5,905 nt of DNA from an uncultured Kroppenstedtia sp. (GCA_959600065.1 CAUGKZ010000122.1:1-5905); one strand, 5' to 3'; counted from the stretch's first letter, positions 1 to 5,229 are shown. The notes: generated by a model not told the origin, from the sequence alone. Numbers and translations: made by a program.

Positions 1-500
1 AAACCTTCTTTCCCTATAAGTGATTCATAGGCTTGTGAATCGGCCATGTATCAGGTGGAGCTATAGATCACCAGGTAAACTTCACCTGCATCGCTACTAC
101 GGCAACACAGGTTTTTCTTGCCATCACCCATGTCAATCGACTGCCTTGTATCATTTTGATTTTAACACAATCGGCGGGATTTCTAACCAAAAAGGCCAAG
201 GTTCCGAACCCTCATTTGGATCCCGAAGCTACTTTCCCTCAGGGCTGTTGATTAATCACAAAGTGGATGATGGGAACGAAACACTCCTTTCGCTCTTCCC
301 ATTGCGTAAAATATCCCTTGAAGGGGCGGGAATGGTGGGACGGCTACGATCTCTTGCAAAGCATCACCGTCCCACCATTCCGATTTTATCCCCTACCCAA
401 AATATGGATAAATCAACACACCTGACTTTCCATGTATGAAAGAAGGAAAGCCTTATTACAATAAAAGTGTCCCCCTGCTGGCATGCGGCGAGGGGTTCAA
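1..500. other. Gene-free stretch downstream of the malic enzyme gene
   Basis: I see no supportable gene here. The longest open frames on either strand have low-complexity or improbable composition, lack a good ribosome binding site, and run through inverted repeats. The stretch holds a perfect 15-bp inverted repeat (329-343 with 367-381). It also holds a small GC-rich hairpin at about 471-495, which on the minus strand is followed after a few bases by a TTTTATT tract and may be a second, weaker terminator. A minus-strand run of 27 codons (about 55-135) was considered and not called. No tRNA cloverleaf, T-box motif or CRISPR pattern was recognised by eye. Confidence 0.6.
329..381. repeat. Perfect 15-bp inverted repeat, 23-nt loop
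   Basis: GGAATGGTGGGACGG at 329-343 is matched exactly by its reverse complement at 367-381, leaving a 23-nt centre. On the plus strand the right arm is followed by GATTTTATCC, a poor U-tract. A plus-strand terminator is therefore possible but weak. A 7-bp direct repeat, AAAATAT, lies on both sides (308-314 and 399-405) and could be a target-site duplication or chance in AT-rich sequence. No transposase is nearby. It could be a transcript-end structure, a protein-binding palindrome or a small palindromic element. Confidence 0.6.
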
Positions 501-538
501 ATAAAAGGCACCGGAGGAAATTCCCCCGGTGCTCTTTT
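501..538. terminator. Bidirectional intrinsic terminator after the malic enzyme gene
   Basis: GCACCGGAGGAA (508-519) pairs with TTCCCCCGGTGC (521-532). This gives a 12-position stem with one mismatch near the tip. On the minus strand the stem is followed by CCTTTTATTTG, and on the plus strand by TCTTTTTC, so it can stop transcripts from both sides. It begins directly beyond the malic enzyme stop codon and should end the minus-strand transcript of that gene. Confidence 0.85.
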
Positions 539-1843
539 TCATGCATGTTTTTCCACGGCTCTTGCCACCGCCTGGTGCACTTGAGGATCCAGAGGATGAG
601 GTACCAAGTCCCCTTCCTTGGTGCATTCGGCGATCGATGTCGCAGCCGCCACCAACATCTGTCTGGTGATTGCTTTGGCGTTGGCGTTGAGTGCCCCCCG
701 AAAAATCCCTGGGAAGCCGAGCAGATTGTTGACGGAACGGCCATCGGCCGCATAGGCAGCCCCGGCCCGCTCAGCCACATCTGGCTCAATCTCAGGCTTG
801 GGATTGGAAAGAGCCAGGATCACTTGTCCCTTTCGAACCCATTCCTCTTGGATCAAACCGGGAACACCGGTGGTGGCCACCACGATATCCACCCGATCCA
901 TCAACTCATCCAGGCCATCTACGGTCTCACCGCCGAGACTCGACAAGCGTTCCTTCGCTTTTTCCGACTTGTCGGCACCGATGACCTGCCTCACCCCGTA
1001 ATCCATCAACATCCGGCAAATGGCGATCCCCGCAGCTCCCAAGCCGATCTGCCCGACGACGGCATTTTTCAAATCGACACCTGCATTCTTGCACGCGGTG
1101 ATCACCGCCGCCAGGGTAACCACTGCGGTACCATGCTGGTCATCGTGCATCACCGGAATATCCAGCTCCCTTTTCAACCGCTCCTCCACTTCAAAACAGC
1201 GGGGAGATGAGATATCCTCCAACAAGATCGCGCCGAAGCCGGGAGAAATATTTTTGACCGTTTGGATCATTTCCTCCGGGTCCTGCGTAGACAACAGAAT
1301 AGGAACCCCACTGATCCCCACAAATCGGTCAAAAAGGGCTGCTTTTCCTTCCATGACTGGTAATCCGGCCACCGGGCCGATATCGCCCAACCCCAAAATA
1401 GCCGTTCCATCGGTTACAATGGCAACTGTATCGGCGATGGAGGTATAGTGACGGGATTTTTCTGGATTTCTGTGAATTTCACGGCTGACGTCGGCTACTC
1501 CAGGGGTATACACTCGACGCAGATCGGCCAAAGAGCGGATATCCAACCGACTCTTCATGCGAATCTTCCCGCCCTCATGGGCCCGTAACACATCGTCAGA
1601 TACCGCATGTAAGCAGATTCCGTCTCCAAGAGAACGAATCCCTTCTACAACTTGTTCCAGCTGTTCTTCATCATCACAAGAAACGGTAATAGTACGCAGG
1701 GTAGTCGCGACTCCCACTTTCACGGTTTCAATGTCGCCAATATCTCCCCCCGACAAACCGATGGAGGTTGCCACCTTTCCCAAGTTGCCTGGAAAAGACG
1801 GGGTTTCCACCACCAGTGCCCGGATAATATTTCTGTCAGTCAA
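539..1843 (-). CDS. ACT-domain malic enzyme (malate dehydrogenase, decarboxylating)
   Basis: This 434-residue cytosolic enzyme should convert malate to pyruvate and CO2 while reducing NAD(P)+. An N-terminal ACT-type domain (about 7-82) precedes the malic enzyme core. Core signatures are VYTPGVA (Tyr112, catalytic), DGTAILGLGDIGP (145-157), MEGKAALF with catalytic Lys167, LEDI (metal ligands Glu209 and Asp210), MHDDQHGTA with Asp235, the Rossmann loop GLGAAG (267-272), LSNP (345-348) and NNLLGFPGIFRGAL (372-385). All catalytic positions are intact. I chose the TTG at 1843-1841 because GGGAGGTG lies about 7 nt upstream; an in-frame start further upstream has no such site. ACT domains usually bind small ligands, so allosteric control is likely, but the ligand is unknown. 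Asp291 near the end of the second strand might favour NAD over NADP; this is uncertain. It lies 75 bp after pgsA and is probably cotranscribed with it in part. I cannot choose between paralog names. Confidence 0.95.
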   Translation of the reverse strand: MTDRNIIRALVVETPSFPGNLGKVATSIGLSGGDIGDIETVKVGVATTLRTITVSCDDEEQLEQVVEGIRSLGDGICLHAVSDDVLRAHEGGKIRMKSRLDIRSLADLRRVYTPGVADVSREIHRNPEKSRHYTSIADTVAIVTDGTAILGLGDIGPVAGLPVMEGKAALFDRFVGISGVPILLSTQDPEEMIQTVKNISPGFGAILLEDISSPRCFEVEERLKRELDIPVMHDDQHGTAVVTLAAVITACKNAGVDLKNAVVGQIGLGAAGIAICRMLMDYGVRQVIGADKSEKAKERLSSLGGETVDGLDELMDRVDIVVATTGVPGLIQEEWVRKGQVILALSNPKPEIEPDVAERAGAAYAADGRSVNNLLGFPGIFRGALNANAKAITRQMLVAAATSIAECTKEGDLVPHPLDPQVHQAVARAVEKHA

Positions 1844-1888
1844 AACGGACACCTCCCACAACCCCAAAGCCGATGCCATCAAAGAGAA

Positions 1889-1914
1889 GGAGAATCAGTT
1901 TTCCCCTGATTCTT
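1889..1914 (-). terminator. Hairpin between pgsA and the malic enzyme gene, possible weak terminator
   Basis: AGAATCAG (1891-1898) and CTGATTCT (1906-1913) form a perfect 8-bp stem with a 7-nt loop. On the minus strand it is followed by CCTTCTCTTTG, which is pyrimidine-rich but not a clean U-run. On the plus strand it is followed by TTTTCC. It sits directly after the pgsA stop and before the ribosome binding site of the next gene. It may attenuate readthrough or protect the pgsA 3' end. The stem is AT-rich and only moderately stable. Confidence 0.4.
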
Positions 1915-1918
1915 TTCC

Positions 1919-2440
1919 TCACATGGATCGTTCGTTGAGCAGATTAAATTGAATCAGATAAACCAGTGCTGTAATAAAGGAAAAGATAATCACACCCCAA
2001 AGGAATACCGTTCCCATCGGGAGCTCGAACATCAGCAGGAAAAGAGCAACATAGTAAAGAATAGTGGTTAGTTTCCCCATGATGTTGGCCGGAACCGTCA
2101 GCCTCCCTCGAAAATGGAAAAAGGCAGAGGCGATAATCATCCCCAGATCCCGGAGGAAAATCGCAACCGCCGCAGGGATACTGATTCGTTGTGATATAAG
2201 CAGGGAAAGAAATACAGCCAACATCATCAATTTGTCCGCCAGAGGGTCCAACATGATCCCCAACTGTGTCACCTGACTGTGTCTTCTGGCCAGATATCCA
2301 TCGATCACATCGGTGATCCCCGCCAGCAGAAGCACCGCAAAGGCCCACTGTATCCGATAGGGAAGATCGGAGAAAAAAATAACCAGATAAATCGGGATCA
2401 GGGTAAACCTCATCAAGGTGACTATGTTGGGTAAATTCAA
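1919..2440 (-). CDS. pgsA: CDP-alcohol phosphatidyltransferase, probable phosphatidylglycerophosphate synthase
   Basis: This 173-residue integral membrane protein carries the complete CDP-alcohol phosphatidyltransferase signature: Asp44, Asp47, Gly48, Ala51, Arg52, Gly61, Asp65 and Asp69 in the spacing D-x2-DG-x2-AR-x8-G-x3-D-x3-D. The N-terminal MNLPNIVTLMRF and overall length are typical of PgsA, which joins CDP-diacylglycerol and glycerol-3-phosphate as the first step to phosphatidylglycerol. Several hydrophobic segments (about 13-24, 32-43, 71-83, 88-107, 124-139, 145-165) give a multi-pass protein. The TTG at 2440-2438 is preferred because AGGAGG lies 8 nt upstream. The frame stays open further upstream, but that part overlaps the ribosome binding site. 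Bacilli often carry more than one family member, so a paralog with another acceptor is possible. pgsA starts about 65 bp after the EpuA-gene terminator; I could not see a convincing promoter there. Confidence 0.88.
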   Translation of the reverse strand: MNLPNIVTLMRFTLIPIYLVIFFSDLPYRIQWAFAVLLLAGITDVIDGYLARRHSQVTQLGIMLDPLADKLMMLAVFLSLLISQRISIPAAVAIFLRDLGMIIASAFFHFRGRLTVPANIMGKLTTILYYVALFLLMFELPMGTVFLWGVIIFSFITALVYLIQFNLLNERSM

Positions 2441-2504
2441 TTGGAGCCCCTCCTCAAGGATTCCATCGCTTGTTGATACCCGGAGCAAACCTTGGAGTGA
2501 TGAG

Positions 2505-2550
2505 AAAAAGACCCGTCTCTACCGCCCGGGTGTTCCGGGCGGGGACGGGT
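2505..2550 (-). terminator. Strong GC-rich intrinsic terminator after the EpuA-family gene
   Basis: The outer stem ACCCGTC (2511-2517) pairs with GACGGGT (2544-2550). The inner stem CCGCCCGG (2522-2529) pairs with CCGGGCGG (2535-2542), with a 5-nt loop. On the minus strand this is followed by CTTTTTCTC. It begins one base past the stop codon of the upstream gene, so it should separate that gene's transcript from pgsA. Confidence 0.9.
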
Positions 2551-2551
2551 A

Positions 2552-3298
2552 TTACCCGTAGATAAGATTGTATAAGTGCTCCCATAATTCTCGGGTAAAT
2601 ACTTCACCAGCCGGGTCATCTCCGATGACACTATAACCGATTAACAACCCCCCAGCCAAGGCCGCCACAAGCAACAAAGGGAACCAGATAAAGGTGTACA
2701 TCAACACCTTTTTGGTAAACTTCTTCTTCCCCTCGGTCTCCGATACTTCCTCACTGTCCTGATCAGCCACTGGGACGTCAGGTTCACCTAGTGAACTCTC
2801 TTCTTTCGTCCGTTTTTCGTCGGGTTCGGGGTCAGTCTTCACGCCCTCCCCAGAGTCCCCTTTTTTCCACTTCAGAACCCCGGTCGGCTTGGGATAGTCT
2901 TCCGATTGCACCGAATCCTTCGGCGTGACATCAGGATCTTCCTCGCCTTCCCCATCCTCCGACCCCGGAAGGGATGGGGAAGGCGCTGCCCCCATCCCTC
3001 GGTCGTGATCCAGCTGGTCCTCCCAGTCCGTTGGGGACTCAGGGTCCCCTGTGTTCGGACCTTTGGACGGGTTCGGATCTTCTCCACTCCCGCCAGTTTC
3101 TACCTCGACGGGCTTAGAGGCGGATTCCGTTTGCTCCTCCACATTTGGTTCAGGAGAAGCTGGGGAGACAGTCGGATTCGTCAGCTGCTCATCTGTTTCC
3201 GCTTGCTCCTTGTTTGAAGCTCTCACTTGAGCTTCTTCCAAATTCGATTCCGAGTTTTTGGCCCAAACTTGGGTTGGTTTTTCTTCTTTTTGCTGCAT
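2552..3298 (-). CDS. EpuA-family membrane protein with long acidic cytoplasmic tail
   Basis: This is a 248-residue protein. The C-terminal part (about 195-248) has a basic stop-transfer segment (KKKFTKK), one membrane span (about 200-222), then GYSVIGDD...EVFTRELWEHLYNLIY. That pattern fits the small EpuA family, often annotated as 'DNA-directed RNA polymerase subunit beta', although it has no resemblance to RpoB. EpuA was named from the gene next to endA in pneumococcus, where it follows murA; its function is not known. Residues 1-190 are hydrophilic, rich in Glu, Asp, Pro, Ser and Lys, probably disordered, and predicted cytoplasmic. Family members are typically well under 100 residues, so this tail is unusual. 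The ATG at 3298 has GGAGAGGAT just upstream. The family assignment comes from memory of its C-terminal motif. Confidence 0.8.
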   Translation of the reverse strand: MQQKEEKPTQVWAKNSESNLEEAQVRASNKEQAETDEQLTNPTVSPASPEPNVEEQTESASKPVEVETGGSGEDPNPSKGPNTGDPESPTDWEDQLDHDRGMGAAPSPSLPGSEDGEGEEDPDVTPKDSVQSEDYPKPTGVLKWKKGDSGEGVKTDPEPDEKRTKEESSLGEPDVPVADQDSEEVSETEGKKKFTKKVLMYTFIWFPLLLVAALAGGLLIGYSVIGDDPAGEVFTRELWEHLYNLIYG

Positions 3299-3336
3299 AA
3301 CTATCCTCTCCGAGCAGCCGTTATGGTGGGATGAGA

Positions 3337-3381
3337 CGGGTCCGCCCCCGGCCTGCCTGTCCAACCCAAAAAACGGACCCG
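3337..3381. repeat. Inverted repeat in the leader of the EpuA-family gene
   Basis: CGGGTCCG (3337-3344) and CGGACCCG (3374-3381) are perfect complements around a 29-nt centre. On the minus-strand transcript the first arm is followed by a run of six U, but there is no stem in front of that run, so it is not a standard terminator. It lies 39-83 bp upstream of the start codon and could affect leader folding or bind a protein. Confidence 0.45.
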
Positions 3382-3433
3382 CCTATTTATGTATTTCCTT
3401 TTTAAAACGCCAGCAACAGATCTCCATAAATAA

Positions 3434-3462
3434 AATATATCGCAACTCCAGCGCGAAGTCCA
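3434..3462 (-). promoter_or_regulatory. Possible weak sigma-A promoter for the EpuA-family gene
   Basis: On the minus strand, TGGACT (3462-3457) and TATATT (3439-3434) are separated by exactly 17 nt. They match the sigma-A -35 and -10 consensus at 4 of 6 and 5 of 6 positions. Transcription from here would give a leader of about 130 nt. The match was found by eye and could be chance in AT-rich sequence. Confidence 0.3.
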
Positions 3463-3464
3463 CT

Positions 3465-3531
3465 GGAAACCCAAAGCTTCCTTCAAACAGAAACCAGGTG
3501 GAATCTGGAACCTTTTCCACCCTGGGTTTCC
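3465..3531. repeat. Overlapping, mutually exclusive inverted repeats downstream of spoIIID
   Basis: Hairpin A pairs GAAACCAGGTGGAA (3490-3503) with TTCCACCCTGGGTTTC (3515-3530), a 14-bp stem with small bulges. Hairpin B pairs GGAAACCCA (3465-3473) with TGGGTTTCC (3523-3531), a perfect 9-bp stem. The segment 3523-3530 is used by both, so only one can form at a time. On the minus strand hairpin A is followed by TGTTTG, a poor U-tract. It may form the 3' end of the spoIIID transcript. Confidence 0.5.
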
Positions 3532-3641
3532 TCTGTGCTATGCAATCCGGAGCGGCCGGTGAGACCTATGGCCTCTATGTACCGACCCAAGCGGGTTCCA
3601 TTGGTTGATGGTGGGCGGGGTGTGCCAAAGCGGGGTCCTCC

Positions 3642-3929
3642 TCAGATTTTTGTCGTCTCCAATTTCTTCTCCTTTTGCGGGCGTACCCTTTTGTATTTAA
3701 TCTTTGTCGCTTCCCCTCCCCGCAGATGACGAATAGATTTGTGGTACTCCAGAATTTCCTTGACTTGGTTGGCCAATTCGGAGTTTATCTCGGGTAACCG
3801 CTCCGTAAGATCCTTGTGCACAGTGCTTTTGGAAACCCCGAACTCTTTTGCAATCGTGCGGACCGTGTTTCGGGTTTCCACAAAGTAACGTCCAATCTTA
3901 ATTGTCCGCTCTTTGATGTAATCGTGCAC
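3642..3929 (-). CDS. spoIIID: Sporulation transcriptional regulator SpoIIID
   Basis: This 95-residue DNA-binding protein acts in the mother cell during sporulation. It works with sigma-E RNA polymerase to activate or repress many genes and helps set up the switch to sigma-K. The sequence closely follows the known family: it begins MHDYIKERTIKIGRYFVET, has a helix-turn-helix at about 22-43 (TVRTIAKEFGVSKSTVHKDLTERL), then ILEYHKSIRHLRGGEATKIKYK and a basic C-terminal tail implicated in DNA binding. Length is close to the B. subtilis protein (93). The start is GTG at 3929-3927, with GGGAGG 8 nt upstream; the B. subtilis homolog begins with the same residues. A sigma-E-like promoter lies about 30 bp upstream. 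The gene sits between spoIIQ, which has its own terminator, and the EpuA-family gene, so it is probably monocistronic. Confidence 0.98.
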   Translation of the reverse strand: MHDYIKERTIKIGRYFVETRNTVRTIAKEFGVSKSTVHKDLTERLPEINSELANQVKEILEYHKSIRHLRGGEATKIKYKRVRPQKEKKLETTKI

Positions 3930-3961
3930 TCCCCTCGCCTCCCTCTTCGAATGTCTGGTAC

Positions 3962-3989
3962 ATTATATGAGCTGTCTTGCCGGTTATTC
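3962..3989 (-). promoter_or_regulatory. Sigma-E-like promoter of spoIIID with a SpoIIID-box-like spacer
   Basis: On the minus strand, CATATAAT (3969-3962) fits the sigma-E -10 pattern (CATACA-T type) and GAATAAC (3989-3983) fits the start of the kmATATT -35, with a 13-nt spacer. The -10 also contains TATAAT, but no sigma-A -35 stands 17 nt upstream. CAAGACAGCT (3979-3970), in the spacer, matches the SpoIIID consensus WWRRACARNY at 9 of 10 positions, which suggests autoregulation. Transcription would begin about 25 bp before the GTG start of spoIIID. Confidence 0.6.
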
Positions 3990-3996
3990 TCATCTA

Positions 3997-4015
3997 ACAA
4001 GCCCTGACAAGCCTG
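3997..4015. repeat. Tandem direct repeat just upstream of the spoIIID promoter
   Basis: ACAAGCCCTG (3997-4006) is followed at once by ACAAGCCTG (4007-4015). The shared ACAAGCC cores start 10 bp apart, one helical turn, and lie about 8 bp beyond the -35 element. Each contains ACAAGC, which fits the ACARNY half of the SpoIIID consensus while matching its 5' half poorly. It could be an activator site or chance. Confidence 0.5.
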
Positions 4016-4057
4016 ATTTCGCCATTTTTTAGCCAATTTTCCGACCCTAGGTGGAGC

Positions 4058-4094
4058 AAAAAACAAAAAAAGATCCGCTCCCTAAGAGCGGATC
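4058..4094 (-). terminator. Intrinsic terminator of spoIIQ
   Basis: GATCCGCTC (4072-4080) and GAGCGGATC (4086-4094) form a perfect 9-bp stem with a 5-nt loop. On the minus strand it is followed by TTTTTTTGTTTTTT. It starts 13 bp past the spoIIQ stop codon and insulates spoIIQ from spoIIID, which fits their expression in different sporulation compartments. Confidence 0.95.
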
Positions 4095-4107
4095 CGACAT
4101 GCCGATT

Positions 4108-4785
4108 TCAATTCTGTTTCAGATAAGTTGCGGGATTGACGGATTCACCACCTTTTTTCATTTCAAAATGTAGGTGGGTACCCGCCTCTTTTTCGAATTT
4201 ATTGTGACCGGCTTCTGCAATTTTTTGACCCTGTTTCACCTTGTCTCCGGTTTTCACCATCACACCAGCCAAACTTTGGTACACAGTGGTCAGGCCGTTT
4301 TTATGTTTTACTTCCACTAAATGGCCTGTCAGCGGATTCTCCTCCACCCGCAGGACTTTACCAGCCTGAACGGCAGTTACATCAAAGGTTTTTCCGTCTT
4401 TGCGGGCAAAGTCCCAACCGGCATGAGGCCAAAAGGTATTGGCATAATGGACCAAGGCGGCCTCTTTCGACTTTTCAGAACCTGCTTCATCGTAATACTC
4501 CATCGTGACCTCTGCTTTGGATCCGGGAGAGACCGGCAGTTTCATTTCCACCGCCGTTTTGTCCGTCGGCGCCGTCTCCTCCTGCTTCAACTCTTCCAAC
4601 CCGGTGTTGGGCTTGGTCACACCCAGGTCCTGGGCGCTTTGGTACCACCAAACCAGGCTGAGAATGAGTGCTGCAGCTGCTAGATAAACTGCGGGGAAAA
4701 ACCATTTTTTCGACATCCACCTTTTCCACTTCAGTCGGGAAATTTTTTCAACCGATCCCGTCGGTTTGGAGTCTTCTGGTTTCAT
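4108..4785 (-). CDS. spoIIQ: Stage II sporulation protein SpoIIQ, LytM/M23-like
   Basis: This 225-residue, single-span membrane protein is the forespore half of the SpoIIQ-SpoIIIAH complex that joins the two sporulation membranes across the engulfment space. A basic cytoplasmic N-terminus (1-27) precedes a membrane span (about 28-49), a linker and an M23/LytM domain (about 112-222). Matching blocks include HAGWDFARKDGKTFDVTA, LTTVYQSLAGVMVKTGDKVKQGQ and THLHFEMKKGGESVNPATYL. Visible metal-site residues are His121, Asp125 and His206, with His204 also present. The position of the other catalytic His in LytM enzymes is Ser171 (YQSL). B. subtilis SpoIIQ is longer (283) and is reported to lack the first zinc-ligand His. 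The ATG at 4785-4783 is chosen because GAGGTGAT lies just upstream; earlier in-frame starts fall inside the sigma-F promoter. Confidence 0.95.
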   Translation of the reverse strand: MKPEDSKPTGSVEKISRLKWKRWMSKKWFFPAVYLAAAALILSLVWWYQSAQDLGVTKPNTGLEELKQEETAPTDKTAVEMKLPVSPGSKAEVTMEYYDEAGSEKSKEAALVHYANTFWPHAGWDFARKDGKTFDVTAVQAGKVLRVEENPLTGHLVEVKHKNGLTTVYQSLAGVMVKTGDKVKQGQKIAEAGHNKFEKEAGTHLHFEMKKGGESVNPATYLKQN

Positions 4786-4806
4786 TTGAGTTATCACCTC
4801 AGGATC

Positions 4807-4836
4807 CATTGTGGACACGGAACCCTGGATTTATAC
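4807..4836 (-). promoter_or_regulatory. Sigma-F promoter of spoIIQ
   Basis: On the minus strand GTATA (4836-4832) and GTCCACAATG (4816-4807) are separated by exactly 15 nt. The -35 matches GyATA fully. The -10 matches GGnnAnAnTR at all fixed positions but one (G to T at position 2). Transcription should begin near 4800, giving a leader of about 15 nt that just covers the ribosome binding site. In B. subtilis spoIIQ is a known sigma-F gene. Sigma-G has a similar consensus and may also read it. Confidence 0.8.
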
Positions 4837-5103
4837 CTTTTTCCCTTCTTTTTTCATATATATTCCAAATGGAATCAAGAGATTGGCTCCACTTCAGCAG
4901 TCTACCAATCTCACTTGAATAAGTGGAAGAAGGGAACCGATGAACTCCACCCGACCTATAGATTCGCCAACTTTTATGTGGGGAGATCCTGTTCACCACT
5001 CCAATGCCCCAGAGGGCATCCGTCTTGTCGAGGTCCTTCCACTCCCTGAGCGGGAAAGAAATAAAAGACGGGCCGCTGTAGAGCATGTGGAAGCTACATA
5101 CAG
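4837..5103. other. Gene-free region upstream of spoIIQ
   Basis: Together with the flanking promoter and terminator, this fills the 444-bp gap between spoIID and spoIIQ. The open frames here have odd composition and overlap the spoIID terminator or the sigma-F promoter. A small hairpin, ATGCCC (5004-5009) with GGGCAT (5014-5019), lies in the middle. Inverted repeats near 4862-4916 are listed separately. No RNA gene is recognised. Confidence 0.5.
4862..4916. repeat. Palindrome and inverted repeat upstream of the spoIIQ promoter
   Basis: ATTCCA-AA-TGGAAT (4862-4875) is a perfect 6+6 palindrome lying 26 bp upstream of the sigma-F -35. Next to it, GAGATTGG (4879-4886) pairs with CCAATCTC (4905-4912). 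The stem extends by three further pairs (CAA with TTG) if a 2-nt bulge is allowed. The sites are placed where a regulator could act, but no known operator was recognised. Confidence 0.4.
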
Positions 5104-5154
5104 AAAAAGGTTGCTCTTCCACCTTAACTCTTCGCCAGGGTGGAAGGGCAACCT
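5104..5154 (-). terminator. Intrinsic terminator of spoIID
   Basis: AGGTTGCTCTTCCACC (5108-5123) and GGTGGAAGGGCAACCT (5139-5154) form a 16-position stem with one mismatch and a 15-nt loop. On the minus strand it is followed by TTTTCTG. It lies about 75 bp past the spoIID stop. A second CAACCTGAAT copy (5196-5205, first copy 5149-5158) lies between the gene and the terminator. Confidence 0.88.
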
Positions 5155-5229
5155 GAATATAGGGCTTAGCCCATTTGGATTGTAGTGCCTGTGGCCAACC
5201 TGAATCTAAAGCAACAGCCTCGATTCGTG

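Larger units (their letters stand above)
3299..3641. other. Intergenic region between spoIIID and the EpuA-family gene
   Basis: This is a gap of about 340 bp with no convincing gene; frames here lack credible starts and composition. In many bacilli mbl follows spoIIID, but no MreB-like motif is seen. The gap holds two overlapping hairpins near the spoIIID end (3465-3531), a possible sigma-A promoter (3434-3462) and an 8-bp inverted repeat (CGGGTCCG 3337-3344 with CGGACCCG 3374-3381) that would lie in the leader of the EpuA-family transcript. No clear U-tailed terminator follows spoIIID. Confidence 0.6.

Noticed and set aside
55..135. Minus-strand frame of 27 codons starting MGDGKKNL
   Set aside because: Too short, with a weak and badly spaced Shine-Dalgarno match and no recognisable family.
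20..439. Plus-strand open frame of 139 codons
   Set aside because: It lacks a good ribosome binding site, has a composition unlike a folded protein, and runs through the perfect inverted repeat at 329-381.
467..1210. Long plus-strand frame of 247 codons
   Set aside because: It is a shadow of the malic enzyme gene, whose conserved motifs are in the opposite strand, and it also crosses the terminator.
1919..2488. Longer version of PgsA starting near 2488
   Set aside because: The extra N-terminal residues are encoded by the ribosome binding site region and are not typical of the family; the TTG at 2440 has an ideal AGGAGG upstream.
4921..5060. T-box-like sequence GGGTGGAG on the minus strand
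   Set aside because: The core AGGGTGGNACCGCG is not matched, and the downstream gene is a sporulation gene, not an aminoacyl-tRNA or amino acid gene.
4799..5122. Minus-strand open frame of 107 codons between spoIID and spoIIQ
   Set aside because: It starts inside the spoIID terminator stem, overlaps the sigma-F promoter, and shows no family resemblance.
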